Of a stretch of DNA of 64,000 nucleotides, positions 1 to 9,840 are shown piece by piece (position 1 is the first letter of the stretch; each line of letters begins with the position of its first letter). The notes under the pieces were generated by a model, which worked only from the letters and a program-made list of their open reading frames with translations, was not told the origin of the DNA and searched no databases. A program made the translations under genes and the position numbers. Source of the stretch: Devosia algicola (GTDB lineage Bacteria > Pseudomonadota > Alphaproteobacteria > Rhizobiales > Devosiaceae); NCBI RefSeq assembly GCF_028816455.1, contig NZ_CP118246.1, forward strand, positions 1-64,000. The letters are read 5' to 3'.

Positions 1-15
1 TTTGGGCAAGTCTGA
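1..15 (+). CDS. C-terminal tail of an upstream gene, probably the LivH permease
   Basis: Only four codons and a TGA stop (ending FGQV) are visible before the livM-like gene. By the usual livH-livM-livG-livF order this would be the end of the other branched-chain-type permease. That identity is inferred from gene order alone, because there is too little sequence to recognise. Confidence 0.3.
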   Translation, partial: FGQV

Positions 16-33
16 ACAGGAGCGGATGTAGCC

Positions 34-997
34 ATGGCCCAGTCCCGCTCAAACTCTCTCGGCAATCTGTTGGCGTTGTTCGATGAGCCACGTAACCGCT
101 ATATCGCCTTTGCGGTCATCATCGGGTTGCTCATCATTGCGCCCATGACCCTTGGCCCCTATGCCACTGTCATCCTGACCAATGCGCTGCTTTATGTGGT
201 GCTGGCGCTCGGACTCAACGTGGTGGTCGGATATGCTGGCCTGCTCGATTTGGGTTATGCAGCTTTCTTTGCCGTCGGCGCCTATACTATTGGCATTCTC
301 AGCCATACATTCGGTCTCAATTTCTGGCTAACCCTGCCAATTGCGGTTGGCGCTGCCGTCGTTGCCGGCGTTGTCATTGGTACACCGACCTTGCGGCTGC
401 GATCCGACTATCTGGCCATTGTCACGCTCGGTTTTGGAGAAATCGTTCGTTTCTCCGCCCGCAATCTCGATATCACCGGTGGTGCCAGCGGCATCTCGGG
501 TATCCAGCAACCATGGCTATTTGGCTGGCACATTAATACGCCGGTCGAATTCTACTATGTGTTCGTAGTGCTCGCGATTATCGCCGTTATCGTTTGCGTT
601 AGGCTGCAACATTCGCGCCTTGGGCGGGCCTGGCTCTATGTCCGTCACGATGAGGACGCCGCTGAGGCCATGGGCATCGATACGGTGCGGATTAAATTGG
701 CCGCCTACATTACGGGCGCCATTTTCGGTTCGATTGGTGGCGCCTTCTTTGCCGTCAACCTCAGTGCGATTTCGCCCGAGAGCCTTCTCTTTCCAGCAAT
801 CGGTGTTGATCTTGATGGCGGTTATTCTGGGTGGCATGGGCAAGATACCAGGTGTTATTCTGGGCGCGTTCATTGTGGTGCTGGCGCCAGAACTCCTGCG
901 CGATCTGGGCGAATATCGCCTCCTGCTTTTCGCAGTTGGCCTGTTGCTGGTCATGCTGTTCCGCCCTAGCGGCATCTGGCCGGTGAGGGGGAAATAA
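34..997 (+). CDS. LivM-type ABC transporter permease (frameshifted)
   Basis: Inner-membrane permease of the branched-chain amino acid (HAAT) family. The long hydrophobic protein has the LivM signature (ALGLNVVVGYAGLLDLGYAAFF) at about residues 48-70. The start at 34 has an AGGAG ribosome site ahead of it. The frame opened at 34 loses similarity after SPES; the expected C-terminus (LMAVILGGMGKIPGV to RPSGIWPV) continues in the +1 frame and ends at 997. Removing one C from AGCCT at 781-785 restores a single protein of about 320 residues. It precedes both ATPases and a hydroxyproline gene set, so the substrate is probably a proline derivative; that is inference. Confidence 0.85.
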
Positions 998-998
998 G

Positions 999-1784
999 AT
1001 GAGCAATCCTCTTCTCAAACTCTCCGGACTGTCGCTGAGCTTTGCGGGCAATACCGTGCTCGACAATGTCAATTTCACGGTGGGGCGGGGTGTCATCGTC
1101 AGCCTGATTGGCCCCAACGGGGCAGGCAAAACCTCGCTGTTCAACTGTATCACCGGCTTTTACAAGCCCCAGGCCGGCTCGATCACCATTGATGGCCATG
1201 AGTTGATGAAACTCAAGCCGCATCGGGTCACTCAGGCGGGCATTGCTCGCACCTTTCAGAACGTCCGGCTGTTTCACCAGATGACCGTTCTGGAAAACGT
1301 CATGTCGGGCAGCCATTGTCGTTCCAAGGCTGGTGCAATATCGGCGATTTTAGGCCTGCCAAGCCAGCGTCGCGAGGAAGCGGCCATTCGCGCGCATGCC
1401 ATTGAGTGCCTGCGTTTCGTCGGCATTGCCGACGAAATGGATCGCGATGCGACAAATCTGGCCTATGGCCATCAACGCCGTGTCGAGATTGCCCGTGCCC
1501 TGGCCACCCGCCCACAATTGCTGTTGCTCGATGAACCGGCAGCCGGGCTCAATAGTGGCGAAAAGCAGGAATTGCTCGAACTTATCGGCCGTATCCGCGA
1601 CGAACTCGATATCTCGGTGCTGTTGATTGAACACGACACGGGCATGGTGATGAAAATATCGGAGCGTATCAGCGTGCTCGATCATGGTGTGATGATCGCT
1701 GAGGGTGCGCCCAAGGAAATACAGGCCGATCCCAAGGTGATCGAAGCTTATCTCGGCCAGGAAGACGGGGAGGACCTGCTATGA
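999..1784 (+). CDS. LivG-type ABC transporter ATP-binding protein
   Basis: Cytoplasmic ATPase of the LivFGHM family, 261 residues. Walker A is GPNGAGKTSLF at about residue 38, and the Walker B aspartate lies in LLLLDEPAAGLN at about 175. The long insert after the Q-loop and the ending IEAYLGQE are typical of LivG. It starts one base after the livM stop, and its end overlaps the next gene by 4 bp (ATGA), so the genes are translationally coupled. The start, at an ATG after GGGGGAAATAAG, is secure. It powers import together with LivM and LivF. Confidence 0.92.
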   Translation: MSNPLLKLSGLSLSFAGNTVLDNVNFTVGRGVIVSLIGPNGAGKTSLFNCITGFYKPQAGSITIDGHELMKLKPHRVTQAGIARTFQNVRLFHQMTVLENVMSGSHCRSKAGAISAILGLPSQRREEAAIRAHAIECLRFVGIADEMDRDATNLAYGHQRRVEIARALATRPQLLLLDEPAAGLNSGEKQELLELIGRIRDELDISVLLIEHDTGMVMKISERISVLDHGVMIAEGAPKEIQADPKVIEAYLGQEDGEDLL

Positions 1785-2506
1785 GCGCCGAGGCAGAAAC
1801 CATCCTGCAATTGGAAAACGTCACCGCCGGCTACGGCCGCATCGTGGCACTCAATGGCATTGACCTGCAAGTTGAGAAAGGCGCCATGGCGACCCTGCTC
1901 GGGGCCAATGGTGCGGGCAAGACAACGACACTCAAGACCATTTCGGGTCTGGTTCGCGCCACTGACGGCAAGGTCTTGTTCGAAGGCGAAGACATCACCC
2001 AGACCCCGGCCCACGAGATTGCCCGGCGCGGCTTGGTGCATGTGCCCGAAGGACGACACGTCTTACGCGGATTGAGTGTGCGTGAAAACCTTGAACTTGG
2101 TGCATTCACCGTCAAGGATCCAGCGACACGGCGCAAGCGCATGGACGAGGTCTTTGGGTTGTTTCCGGTGCTGGCCAAACGTCAGCATGGCGACGGGTCG
2201 CTGTTGTCGGGCGGCGAGCAGCAGATGCTGGCCATTGGTCGCGCCCTGATGCATGGACCACGCCTGTTATTGCTGGATGAACCCTCGATGGGTCTGGCAC
2301 CAAAGCTTGTCATCGAAACCATGCAAATCGTCAAGCGGCTGAGCGAAGCGGGCACAACGATCCTGTTGGTTGAGCAAAACGCGCGGCTGGCGCTCAAACT
2401 CGCCGACTACGGTTATGTGCTCGAAAGCGGGCACATCCGCATGCAGGGCGACGCAGCAACACTGCGCGCCGATAATTCCATCGTCCAAGCCTATCTGGGC
2501 GAGTGA
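1781..2506 (+). CDS. LivF-type ABC transporter ATP-binding protein
   Basis: Second ATPase of the branched-chain amino acid-type importer, 241 residues, the usual LivF size. Walker A is GANGAGKTTTL at about residue 38, the ABC signature is LLSGGEQQMLAIGRAL, and Walker B is LLLLDEPSMGLAP. The C-terminus (SIVQAYLGE) is the common LivF ending. It overlaps livG by 4 bp and lies 32 bp upstream of the DapA-like enzyme, so transporter and catabolic genes probably share a transcript. Confidence 0.92.
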   Translation: MSAEAETILQLENVTAGYGRIVALNGIDLQVEKGAMATLLGANGAGKTTTLKTISGLVRATDGKVLFEGEDITQTPAHEIARRGLVHVPEGRHVLRGLSVRENLELGAFTVKDPATRRKRMDEVFGLFPVLAKRQHGDGSLLSGGEQQMLAIGRALMHGPRLLLLDEPSMGLAPKLVIETMQIVKRLSEAGTTILLVEQNARLALKLADYGYVLESGHIRMQGDAATLRADNSIVQAYLGE

Positions 2507-2538
2507 CCATTCTTCAATCCTGAATATGTGAGACTGAA

Positions 2539-3447
2539 ATGACTGTGAACTGGCAAGGCGTTATTCCCGCCCTGATGACTGAAATGAAGCAGGGCGGCGC
2601 CCTGGACATGCCTGCCACCGCGCGCCACGTCGAGTCCTGCCTCGATGCAGGGTGCGAGGGCTTCATCATGCTCGGTACCCTTGGCGAGAATTCGTCGCTG
2701 TCGCTAAACGAAAAGGAAACCGTCGTCCGAACCGCGGTGGAAGCAGCCAACGGTCGGGCACCGGTGATCGCTGGTGTGGCCGAAAACACCACCGATTTGG
2801 CCATCGAAACCGCCAAGCGGTTGCAAAAGGCAGGTGCCGTTGGTCTCATGGCCTTACCAACCATGGTGTACCAGCAGGACGCGCGTGAAGCGGTCGAGCA
2901 TTTCAAAACCCTGTCGAATGCCGTCGATCTGCCGATAATGATCTACAACAATCACGTTGCCTACAAAGTCGATTTGCTACCCGAGGACTTTGTTGAACTG
3001 ACCGGGCAGGAAAACATCGTTGCGGTCAAGGAATCAAGCCACGACAGCCGCCGTATAACTGACATGATCAACGTGCTTGGCGACCGCTTCAAGCTGTTCT
3101 GCGGCGTTGACGATCTGATGCTGGAAAATGTCCTGTTTGGTGCCACGGGCTGGGTGTCTGGCATGACCAACAGCTTTCCGCGTGAATCGGTCCAGATGTA
3201 CAGATTGGCCAAGGCCGGTCGCATCGACGAGGCGCTGGCGATCTACCGGTGGTTCATGCCGATGCTGCATCTCGATACGGCTGTAAAATTGGTCCAATAT
3301 ATCAAGCTCGCCAATCAGATGGCTGGTGAAGGCGCCGAATGGGTGCGAGCACCGCGACTGACGCTTGTTGGCGAGGAGCGGGCGCGGATCGAAAAAATCA
3401 TCCAGACAGCGCTCGACAACCGCCCCCAACTCGGGCCCCTCGATTAG
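2539..3447 (+). CDS. DapA-family aldolase/deaminase, probable pyrroline-4-hydroxy-2-carboxylate deaminase
   Basis: A TIM-barrel enzyme of the dihydrodipicolinate synthase/N-acetylneuraminate lyase family, 302 residues. The catalytic pair is visible: Tyr136 in MIYNN and the Schiff-base Lys164 in VAVKESS. In hydroxyproline catabolism a member of this family (HypD/LhpC) converts delta1-pyrroline-4-hydroxy-2-carboxylate to alpha-ketoglutarate semialdehyde and ammonia. The neighbouring epimerase and D-amino acid oxidase make that role the best fit. Lysine biosynthesis is less likely in this context. No semialdehyde dehydrogenase is present in the window; it may lie upstream. Confidence 0.82.
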   Translation: MTVNWQGVIPALMTEMKQGGALDMPATARHVESCLDAGCEGFIMLGTLGENSSLSLNEKETVVRTAVEAANGRAPVIAGVAENTTDLAIETAKRLQKAGAVGLMALPTMVYQQDAREAVEHFKTLSNAVDLPIMIYNNHVAYKVDLLPEDFVELTGQENIVAVKESSHDSRRITDMINVLGDRFKLFCGVDDLMLENVLFGATGWVSGMTNSFPRESVQMYRLAKAGRIDEALAIYRWFMPMLHLDTAVKLVQYIKLANQMAGEGAEWVRAPRLTLVGEERARIEKIIQTALDNRPQLGPLD

Positions 3448-3461
3448 TCGGAAGACAGTAA

Positions 3462-4712
3462 ATGGTCCAATCGAAACGGGCTGATGTCGCCATTGTGGGA
3501 GCCGGTATCATCGGCCTGTCTGCTGCGTTTCGCCTGCAACAGGCGGGGCGCCAGGTGACATTGATAGACAAATCCGGCATTGCCCAGGGCGCCAGTTTTG
3601 GTAATGCTGCCGCTCTCGCCTTTTCTGACGTGCTGCCATTGTCGGCCAAAGGCATGATGGCCAAGGTGCCGGGCTGGATGCTGGACCCGCTAGGCCCGCT
3701 GAGCATTCCGCCGGCCTATTTTCCCCAAATATTGCCATGGCTCGTCCGTTTCTGGCGCGCCGGTTGGCGCGACCGACGTGAGGCCGGTATTGCTGCCCAG
3801 GTCGCCTTGATGCAACTGGCAAGCACCGAAATGGCCGACCTCACTTTGGCTGCTGGCACCGACCACATGGTGCGCTCTAACGGTTCGCTTGAACTTTACG
3901 AAAGCGAAGCAGAATTCAACGCCTCATTGCCCGGCTGGGCGATCCGCGAGCGCTACGGTATTGGCTTTGAGCACGTGCGCGGTCAGGAATTGTCGACCTT
4001 ACAGCCTGGACTTGCATCCCGCTTCGCAATCGGCACCTACGTGCCGCAATGGCAAACGGTTGCCGAGCCCTATGAGTTCGCCTGTGCGCTGGCTGACGCC
4101 GTCATGGGGCAGGGTGCAACCCTTGTTTCCCAATCCGTCACAGCGTTAGCGCCAAACAACGACGGCGTTACCGTTTCCCTCGAAGACGGCGGCGTTGTGC
4201 AGGCTGCGCAGGCCGTAATCGCCTGCGGTGCCTGGTCAAAAACCCTGACAGCCGGTTTGGGCGATAGCGTGCCGCTCGATACCGAGCGCGGCTACAATAC
4301 CACGCTTCCTTCGGGGGCGTTTGACCTGAAACGGCAACTGATTTTCGGTGGCCACGGGTTTGTCGTCACCCCGCTCGATCAAGGTATTCGAGTTGGCGGC
4401 GCAGTGGAATTTGGCGGACTGAAACTCAAGCCGAACTATGCAAGATCCGACGCCATGCTCAAAAAGGCCGCTGATTTCATGCCAGGGCTCAAAACCACCG
4501 GCGGCAAACGATGGATGGGATATCGACCCTCGATGCCTGACAGCCTGCCTGTCATCGGACGCTCGAAAGCCTCGCCAAATATCGTCTATGCTTTTGGTCA
4601 CGGTCATCTGGGGTTGACCCAATCGGCCGCCACAGGGCGACTCGTAACTGATCTTGTTCAACATCAAACCACACCAATCGATGTCGCGCCCTTTCGGGCG
4701 GACCGGTTCTGA
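3462..4712 (+). CDS. FAD-dependent D-amino acid oxidoreductase, probable D-hydroxyproline dehydrogenase
   Basis: A DAO/DadA-family flavoenzyme of 416 residues. The N-terminal Rossmann motif VGAGIIGLSAAFRLQQAG (about residues 12-29) binds FAD, and the C-terminal MGYRPSMPDSLPVIG and GHGHLGLTQSAATG segments are typical of DadA-like enzymes. It lies 14 bp after the DapA-like gene and 14 bp before the epimerase. The expected reaction is oxidation of cis-4-hydroxy-D-proline to pyrroline-4-hydroxy-2-carboxylate, with electrons passed to the respiratory chain. The family is seen directly; the substrate is inferred from context. Confidence 0.85.
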   Translation: MVQSKRADVAIVGAGIIGLSAAFRLQQAGRQVTLIDKSGIAQGASFGNAAALAFSDVLPLSAKGMMAKVPGWMLDPLGPLSIPPAYFPQILPWLVRFWRAGWRDRREAGIAAQVALMQLASTEMADLTLAAGTDHMVRSNGSLELYESEAEFNASLPGWAIRERYGIGFEHVRGQELSTLQPGLASRFAIGTYVPQWQTVAEPYEFACALADAVMGQGATLVSQSVTALAPNNDGVTVSLEDGGVVQAAQAVIACGAWSKTLTAGLGDSVPLDTERGYNTTLPSGAFDLKRQLIFGGHGFVVTPLDQGIRVGGAVEFGGLKLKPNYARSDAMLKKAADFMPGLKTTGGKRWMGYRPSMPDSLPVIGRSKASPNIVYAFGHGHLGLTQSAATGRLVTDLVQHQTTPIDVAPFRADRF

Positions 4713-4726
4713 TCCAGGCTTTTCCA

Positions 4727-5728
4727 ATGGCACGACATAGCTTTTTTTGCGTTGATGGTCACACGTGCGGCAATCCGGTTCGATTGGTGGCGGGCGGCGG
4801 ACCGCGTCTAAACGGCGACAATATGCTAGCGCGTCGCGCCTATTTTCTGGCCGAGTATGACTGGATCCGTACCGCGTTGATGTTTGAGCCGCGCGGGCAT
4901 GATGTCATGTCGGGCTCCATCCTTTATCCTCCATCCAATCCCGACAATGATGTCGCTATCCTGTTTATCGAAACCTCTGGGTGCCTGGCCATGTGCGGCC
5001 ACGGCACCATCGGCACGGTCACCATGGGCATTGAGCAGGGCCTGATAGTCCCTCGGACGCCGGGCACCGTGCGGCTCGAAGTGCCCGCGGGCCTCGTCAT
5101 TGCCGAATATCGGCAGGAGGGAGATTATGTCGAAGAGGTCAAGCTGACGAATGTGCCCTCGTTCCTCTACGCGACGGATCTGGAGGTAGAATGCCCCGAT
5201 CTCGGCCCGCTCAAGGTCGATGTCGCCTATGGTGGAAACTTTTACGCCATCATCGATCCGCAGGACAATTTTGGCGACATGGACCAATATTCGGCGGCCG
5301 ATTTCATCCGCTGGAGCCCGGTACTGCGCCAGCGCCTTAATGAGACGCACAGCTTCGTGCATCCTGAAAAACCCGAAATCAATGGATTGAGCCACATTAT
5401 GTGGACCGGCGCGCCCAAGCACGCCGGATCAACCGCCCGAAATGCTGTATTTTACGGCGACAAGGCCATTGACCGTTCACCCTGCGGCACCGGCACATCG
5501 GCGCGGATGGCCCAGTGGTATGGCCGTGGGCGCCTCAAGGCGGGCGATGATTTCATCCACGAAAGCATCATCGGATCGATTTTTAAGGGCAGGGTAGAGA
5601 ACACCCAAACCGTTGGCAATTTCTCCGCCATCATCCCCTCAATCGCAGGCTGGGCACGCATGACTGGCCTTAACACCATTTTTGTCGATGACCGCGACCC
5701 GTTCAAACACGGTTTTATCGTCACCTGA
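4727..5728 (+). CDS. 4-hydroxyproline 2-epimerase (proline racemase family)
   Basis: A proline racemase-fold enzyme of 333 residues with both catalytic cysteines: Cys90 in MCGHGTIG and Cys253 in [10 protein letters not shown]. The Cys/Cys pair supports racemase or epimerase activity rather than dehydration. Converting trans-4-hydroxy-L-proline to cis-4-hydroxy-D-proline would feed the adjacent FAD oxidase. A proline racemase cannot be excluded from the sequence alone, but the gene context favours hydroxyproline. The ATG at 4727 is the only sensible start, because the family's N-terminal [12 protein letters not shown] follows at once. Confidence 0.87.
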   Translation: MARHSFFCVDGHTCGNPVRLVAGGGPRLNGDNMLARRAYFLAEYDWIRTALMFEPRGHDVMSGSILYPPSNPDNDVAILFIETSGCLAMCGHGTIGTVTMGIEQGLIVPRTPGTVRLEVPAGLVIAEYRQEGDYVEEVKLTNVPSFLYATDLEVECPDLGPLKVDVAYGGNFYAIIDPQDNFGDMDQYSAADFIRWSPVLRQRLNETHSFVHPEKPEINGLSHIMWTGAPKHAGSTARNAVFYGDKAIDRSPCGTGTSARMAQWYGRGRLKAGDDFIHESIIGSIFKGRVENTQTVGNFSAIIPSIAGWARMTGLNTIFVDDRDPFKHGFIVT

Positions 5729-5745
5729 GCAAAGGACCCAATTCC

Positions 5746-6849
5746 ATGAAGATTACCGCCATCACCGCCTGGCAGGTTGACTTGCCGCTCAAGGAGGGTC
5801 GCTATAGTTGGTCCAACGGCAATTTTGTCGATGTGTTTGACACCACTATTGTCGGTATCACGACCGATGCCGGCATTACCGGTTACGCCGAATGCTGCCC
5901 GCTTGGGTCCGCTTATCTACCAGCCTACGCGCTGGGCGTGCGGAGTGGTCTGCACGAAATTGGCCCGAAACTACTTGGCATGGACCCCACCGATCTCAAC
6001 AATATCAATCGCCACATGGACGCGGTGTTGCGCGGCCACAACTACGTCAAGGCGCCCATTGATATTGCCTGTTGGGATATTTTGGGCAAGCTGACCGAGT
6101 TGCCAGTCTATAAGATTCTCGGCGGTAGCGCACAGGACGAGGTTGCTCTTTACCGGGCCATTTCCCAACAATCGCCTGAGGAAATGGCGACCAAGATCGC
6201 CGGCTATCGTGCCGAGGGCTATACCAAATTCCAACTCAAGGTTGGTGGCAATGCCGACGAGGACATCGCGCGAATCAAAGCTTGTCGCAATATACTGTCG
6301 CCCAGCGACACATTGGTGGCTGATGCCAACACCGGCTGGACGCGCGCCGAAGCCGCTCGCGTTGTTGCCGCCGTTGCTGATGTCGACGTTTATATCGAAC
6401 AACCCTGCCCGACCTACGAGGAATGCCTGTCGATCCGCCGCCGCACCGGTCGACCCTTCGTTCTGGATGAGGTCATCGACAATGTCGGTAGCCTGGTCAA
6501 AGGGCTGGCCGACGACGCGATGGACGTCATCAACCTCAAGATTTCCAAGGTCGGTGGCCTGACCAAAGCCCGTTTGATGCGAGATCTCGCGGTCGCCAGC
6601 GGCATCCCCATGACCATTGAGGACACGTGGGGTGGCGATATAACCACCGCCGCAATCGCCCATCTGGCGCGCTCTACCCCCGAGGAGTTCTGCTTTTCCG
6701 CAACCGATTTCAATAGTTATGTGACAACACGCATCGCCGACGGGGCACCCCAGCGCGACAATGGTTTCATGACGGCGCCCGATGCTCCAGGACTGGGCGT
6801 TACGCCTCTACCAGACGTCCTTGGCGAACCCGCCTTGCATATCGAATAG
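5746..6849 (+). CDS. Enolase-superfamily cis-3-hydroxy-L-proline dehydratase-like protein
   Basis: A mandelate racemase/muconate lactonizing enzyme-type protein of 367 residues. Putative metal ligands are Asp193 (ADANTGW), Glu218 (IEQP) and Asp241 (LDEVID). Candidate acid/base lysines are Lys165 (FQLKVGG) and Lys265 ([10 protein letters not shown]). Members next to a trans-3-hydroxyproline dehydratase and a pyrroline-2-carboxylate reductase have been characterised as cis-3-hydroxy-L-proline dehydratases. Hydroxyproline betaine epimerases are the main alternative in the same superfamily. The gene starts 17 bp after the epimerase. Confidence 0.8.
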   Translation: MKITAITAWQVDLPLKEGRYSWSNGNFVDVFDTTIVGITTDAGITGYAECCPLGSAYLPAYALGVRSGLHEIGPKLLGMDPTDLNNINRHMDAVLRGHNYVKAPIDIACWDILGKLTELPVYKILGGSAQDEVALYRAISQQSPEEMATKIAGYRAEGYTKFQLKVGGNADEDIARIKACRNILSPSDTLVADANTGWTRAEAARVVAAVADVDVYIEQPCPTYEECLSIRRRTGRPFVLDEVIDNVGSLVKGLADDAMDVINLKISKVGGLTKARLMRDLAVASGIPMTIEDTWGGDITTAAIAHLARSTPEEFCFSATDFNSYVTTRIADGAPQRDNGFMTAPDAPGLGVTPLPDVLGEPALHIE

Positions 6850-6873
6850 CCTCGAACTGCCGGATCAAACGTC

Positions 6874-7905
6874 ATGCGCACCACTAAATCCATCCACATT
6901 GTATCCTGTCATGCCGAAGGCGAAGTGGGTGATGTGATCGTGGGTGGCGTTGCACCGCCGCCGGGCGAGACGCTTTGGGAACAGTCGCGCTATATTGCCA
7001 GGGACCAGAGCCTGCGCAATTTCGTTTTGAACGAGCCGCGCGGTGGGGTCTTCCGCCATATCAACCTTTTGGTGCCACCCAAGGACAAACGGGCGGTTAT
7101 GGGTTGGATCATCATGGAGCCAGAAGATACCCCGCCGATGTCGGGCTCCAATTCTATCTGTGTCGCCACCGTGTTGCTGGACGGCGGCATCGTGCCCATG
7201 ACCGAACCCGAAACCCGCATGACGCTTGAAGCGCCCGGCGGCTTGGTCGAGGTGGTTGCCCAATGCCGTAACGGCAAGGCGCAATCGATCAGCGTGCGTA
7301 ATGTGCCCTCGTTTGTTGACCAACTCGACGCCACGATCGATGTCGAGGGCATCGGCACGCTGACTGTCGATACAGCCTATGGCGGCGACAGCTTTGTCAT
7401 CGCCGATGGGGAAGCGCTGGGTTTCGCCATCCGTGAGGATGAAGCACGTGACATTGCCGAAATCGGTATTCGCATTACCCGCGCCGCAAACGAACAGCTG
7501 GGCTTTGCCCATCCGACCAACCCCGACTGGGCCCACATTTCCTTTTGCCAGATTGCAGCCCCGTTAAAGACCGTCGAGGGGCGATTGACCGGCGCCAACG
7601 CCGTCGTCATCCAACCGGGAAAAGTCGACCGCTCACCAACGGGCACCGGCTGCTCGGCTCGCATGGCGGTGCTGCAGGCGCGTGGCCTGATGGCAGTTGG
7701 CGATGAGTTTGTCGGTCGCTCCATTATCGGTTCCGAGTTTTTCTGCCGTTTGGAGGCATTGACGGACCTCGCTGGCAAACCCGCAATTATTCCTTCAATT
7801 AGCGGTCGGGCGTGGATTACTGGCACCCGTCAGGAAATGCTTGATCCCGCAGATCCCTGGCCCTCGGGTTACCGCCTGTCCGATACTTGGCCCAAAATCA
7901 AATAG
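6874..7905 (+). CDS. trans-3-hydroxy-L-proline dehydratase-like proline racemase paralogue
   Basis: A second proline racemase-fold protein, 343 residues. Both catalytic cysteines are replaced: Ser90 in [10 protein letters not shown] and Thr256 in [10 protein letters not shown]. Thr at the second site is the known mark of trans-3-hydroxy-L-proline dehydratases, which lose water to give delta1-pyrroline-2-carboxylate. The product would be reduced by the adjacent ornithine cyclodeaminase-family enzyme. It differs clearly from the Cys/Cys paralogue upstream. The 3' end overlaps the convergent reductase gene by 8 bp. Confidence 0.8.
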   Translation: MRTTKSIHIVSCHAEGEVGDVIVGGVAPPPGETLWEQSRYIARDQSLRNFVLNEPRGGVFRHINLLVPPKDKRAVMGWIIMEPEDTPPMSGSNSICVATVLLDGGIVPMTEPETRMTLEAPGGLVEVVAQCRNGKAQSISVRNVPSFVDQLDATIDVEGIGTLTVDTAYGGDSFVIADGEALGFAIREDEARDIAEIGIRITRAANEQLGFAHPTNPDWAHISFCQIAAPLKTVEGRLTGANAVVIQPGKVDRSPTGTGCSARMAVLQARGLMAVGDEFVGRSIIGSEFFCRLEALTDLAGKPAIIPSISGRAWITGTRQEMLDPADPWPSGYRLSDTWPKIK

Positions 7906-8848
7906 AAGGGCGCCCGTCATTGGCGGCGAGGGCTACCGCTGTGGCCAAATCCTCGAGCGCCGTGCCCACCGATTTGAATATGGTGATTTCGTCCTCGCTT
8001 TCTCGGCCGGGATGCTCGCCGCGACACAGCATCGCCAAGTCGGCCAACAGGCCGTCGCGCTGCAACGTCCCCGCTGCCATTGGCTGGGTAATGTCGCCGC
8101 TCTCCTTGCTTGCTCCTTCAAACGTATCGACATAAATGCCCTTTGCGCGCGCCAATGCCGCATCGTCCGCTTCGCGCATGTCGGTGCGGAAGCTGCCGAC
8201 CAGATCCACATGAGTTCCGGGTCGAAGCAGGTTGCCCAGAACAATCGGGGTTTTCGCCAATGTTGCGGCGCTGACGATGTCGGCGTCGGCTAAAGCGACT
8301 GCAACGTCGGTGCTGGCGACGACATTAGGCGCAATCCGCCCGAGTTCGCCTGCCAATTTTTCCGCCTTGTCCAGTGACCGGCTGCAAATCGTCAATGTCT
8401 CGATATCAAAGGTCGCGCAATAGGCTTGCGCCAGATTTGTGCTGACTCGTCCTGTTCCCAAAATCACCAGATTCCGAGACAGCTTGCGTGCCAGAAATTT
8501 GGCCGCCAGAACCGAGGCCGCAGCCGTACGGCGCGCCGTCAATTCGCCGCCATCAATTTGCGCGACCACGGCGCCGTTCTTGCCATCAAAAAGCGTGTAG
8601 GTACTGGCCACTGCTGGCAAACCCACCGCTTCATTGTCGGGAAACACCGTGACCAGTTTTACCCCGATATGTTCGCCGGGCTGCCAGGCAGGCATCAGCA
8701 AAAGATTGCCGTTTATAGTGTCGCCACCAACCTGCAAATGCTGCCGCATTGGCGCCATTGCGCCCTTGGAAAATGCCCGTTCGAGCGCAGCGATCAGAAC
8801 GGGCCACTCCAGGCCTTTGCGAACATCGTCAGCAGAGAAATTTTTCAT
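7898..8848 (-). CDS. Ornithine cyclodeaminase/mu-crystallin family, probable delta1-pyrroline-2-carboxylate reductase
   Basis: An NAD(P)-dependent reductase of about 316 residues. The Rossmann region is [17 protein letters not shown]. The frame is open further upstream, but the family N-terminus begins at [11 protein letters not shown] (start 8848); the longer version adds 24 unconvincing residues. Convergent with, and overlapping, the trans-3-hydroxyproline dehydratase, it would reduce pyrroline-2-carboxylate to L-proline. A true ornithine cyclodeaminase is the alternative. No strong ribosome-binding site precedes the start, and the sulfurtransferase ends 55 bp upstream on the same strand. 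Confidence 0.82.
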   Translation of the reverse strand: MKNFSADDVRKGLEWPVLIAALERAFSKGAMAPMRQHLQVGGDTINGNLLLMPAWQPGEHIGVKLVTVFPDNEAVGLPAVASTYTLFDGKNGAVVAQIDGGELTARRTAAASVLAAKFLARKLSRNLVILGTGRVSTNLAQAYCATFDIETLTICSRSLDKAEKLAGELGRIAPNVVASTDVAVALADADIVSAATLAKTPIVLGNLLRPGTHVDLVGSFRTDMREADDAALARAKGIYVDTFEGASKESGDITQPMAAGTLQRDGLLADLAMLCRGEHPGRESEDEITIFKSVGTALEDLATAVALAANDGRPSI

Positions 8849-8903
8849 GGCGCCACTATAGTTTGGCGACCATTGTTTACAATCGGCAAGCGCCTTGTTG
8901 GCG

Positions 8904-9752
8904 CTATTTCCCCGTTGCAATCAGGTCGGCACTTTCGGGGCGACCGCCCCATTCCGACCAGGAACCGTCATATATCGCGACATCGTTCCGACCGATGACA
9001 CTCAGCGCCAACGCCAACACGGCGGCTGTGACGCCAGAACCACATGTGGTGACCACAGGTTGCTCCAGATTGATCTCGATCTCGGCAAACGCCCTGCGCA
9101 ATTCGTCGGCGGGACGCAATCGACCATTCACAATCAAATTTGTGAACGGCAAACTGAGACTGCCCAAAATGTGACCCGACGCCAGTCCGGCGCGCGGTTC
9201 TGCCATTTCGCCGCGAAACCGGTCACCAGCCCGCGCATCAATGATCTGCTCATCGCCAGATTGCGCGTTTGCGAGCATCTGCTCAAAACTGCGCACGAGC
9301 GCCCTGTTATAGTGAGCCGGAAACCGCCCTGGTGTCTTCGCCGGAGCGCCTTTTTCAAGCGGCAACCCCAAATCGCGCCATGCCGGCAAGCCGCCATCGA
9401 GGACATAAACCTGGCGCACACCGGCGATCCTGAAATTCCACCAGATACGCGCCGCGCTAAATAGTCCCACGCTATCATAGACGATGATCTTGTCGTCCTG
9501 ATTGATCCCCAAATCGCTGACTGCGGCCCCAAAAATCTTCTCTGCGGCAAGCATGTGGGGCAGGCCGCTGGTTTGGTCGGCTATCGCATCAATATCGAAA
9601 AATACGGCGCCAGGAATATGCGCGCAAAGATATTCCGCGTTCGGATCGCGTTGCTCGATTGGCATGTGCCAAGACGCATCGACAATACTGACGCCCCGCT
9701 GGCCGAGAAGGACTGCCAGTTCACGAACTGAGATGAGGGGGGATTGATTCAT
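8904..9752 (-). CDS. 3-mercaptopyruvate/thiosulfate sulfurtransferase (tandem rhodanese)
   Basis: Two tandem rhodanese domains in 282 residues. The C-terminal active-site loop is CGSGVTA, the loop characteristic of 3-mercaptopyruvate sulfurtransferases such as SseA. The enzyme transfers sulfur from 3-mercaptopyruvate to a thiol acceptor or cyanide. The start at 9752 (MNQSPLISV) fits the family; the frame stays open to 9884, but those extra residues look non-native. It is on the same strand as the reductase and could be co-transcribed with it, although no metabolic link is obvious. Confidence 0.9.
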   Translation of the reverse strand: MNQSPLISVRELAVLLGQRGVSIVDASWHMPIEQRDPNAEYLCAHIPGAVFFDIDAIADQTSGLPHMLAAEKIFGAAVSDLGINQDDKIIVYDSVGLFSAARIWWNFRIAGVRQVYVLDGGLPAWRDLGLPLEKGAPAKTPGRFPAHYNRALVRSFEQMLANAQSGDEQIIDARAGDRFRGEMAEPRAGLASGHILGSLSLPFTNLIVNGRLRPADELRRAFAEIEINLEQPVVTTCGSGVTAAVLALALSVIGRNDVAIYDGSWSEWGGRPESADLIATGK

Positions 9753-9840
9753 GGGCGAGGTTACCGGGATGACGTACCCGCAACCTCGCACATTCGCGCG
9801 ATGGTAAACAAGGGATGCCGCAAGAGGCACCCTTGAACCG

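Noticed and set aside
2539..3447. Lysine-biosynthetic DapA
   Set aside because: The family is right, but the neighbours are all hydroxyproline genes, so pyrroline-4-hydroxy-2-carboxylate deaminase is the better call.
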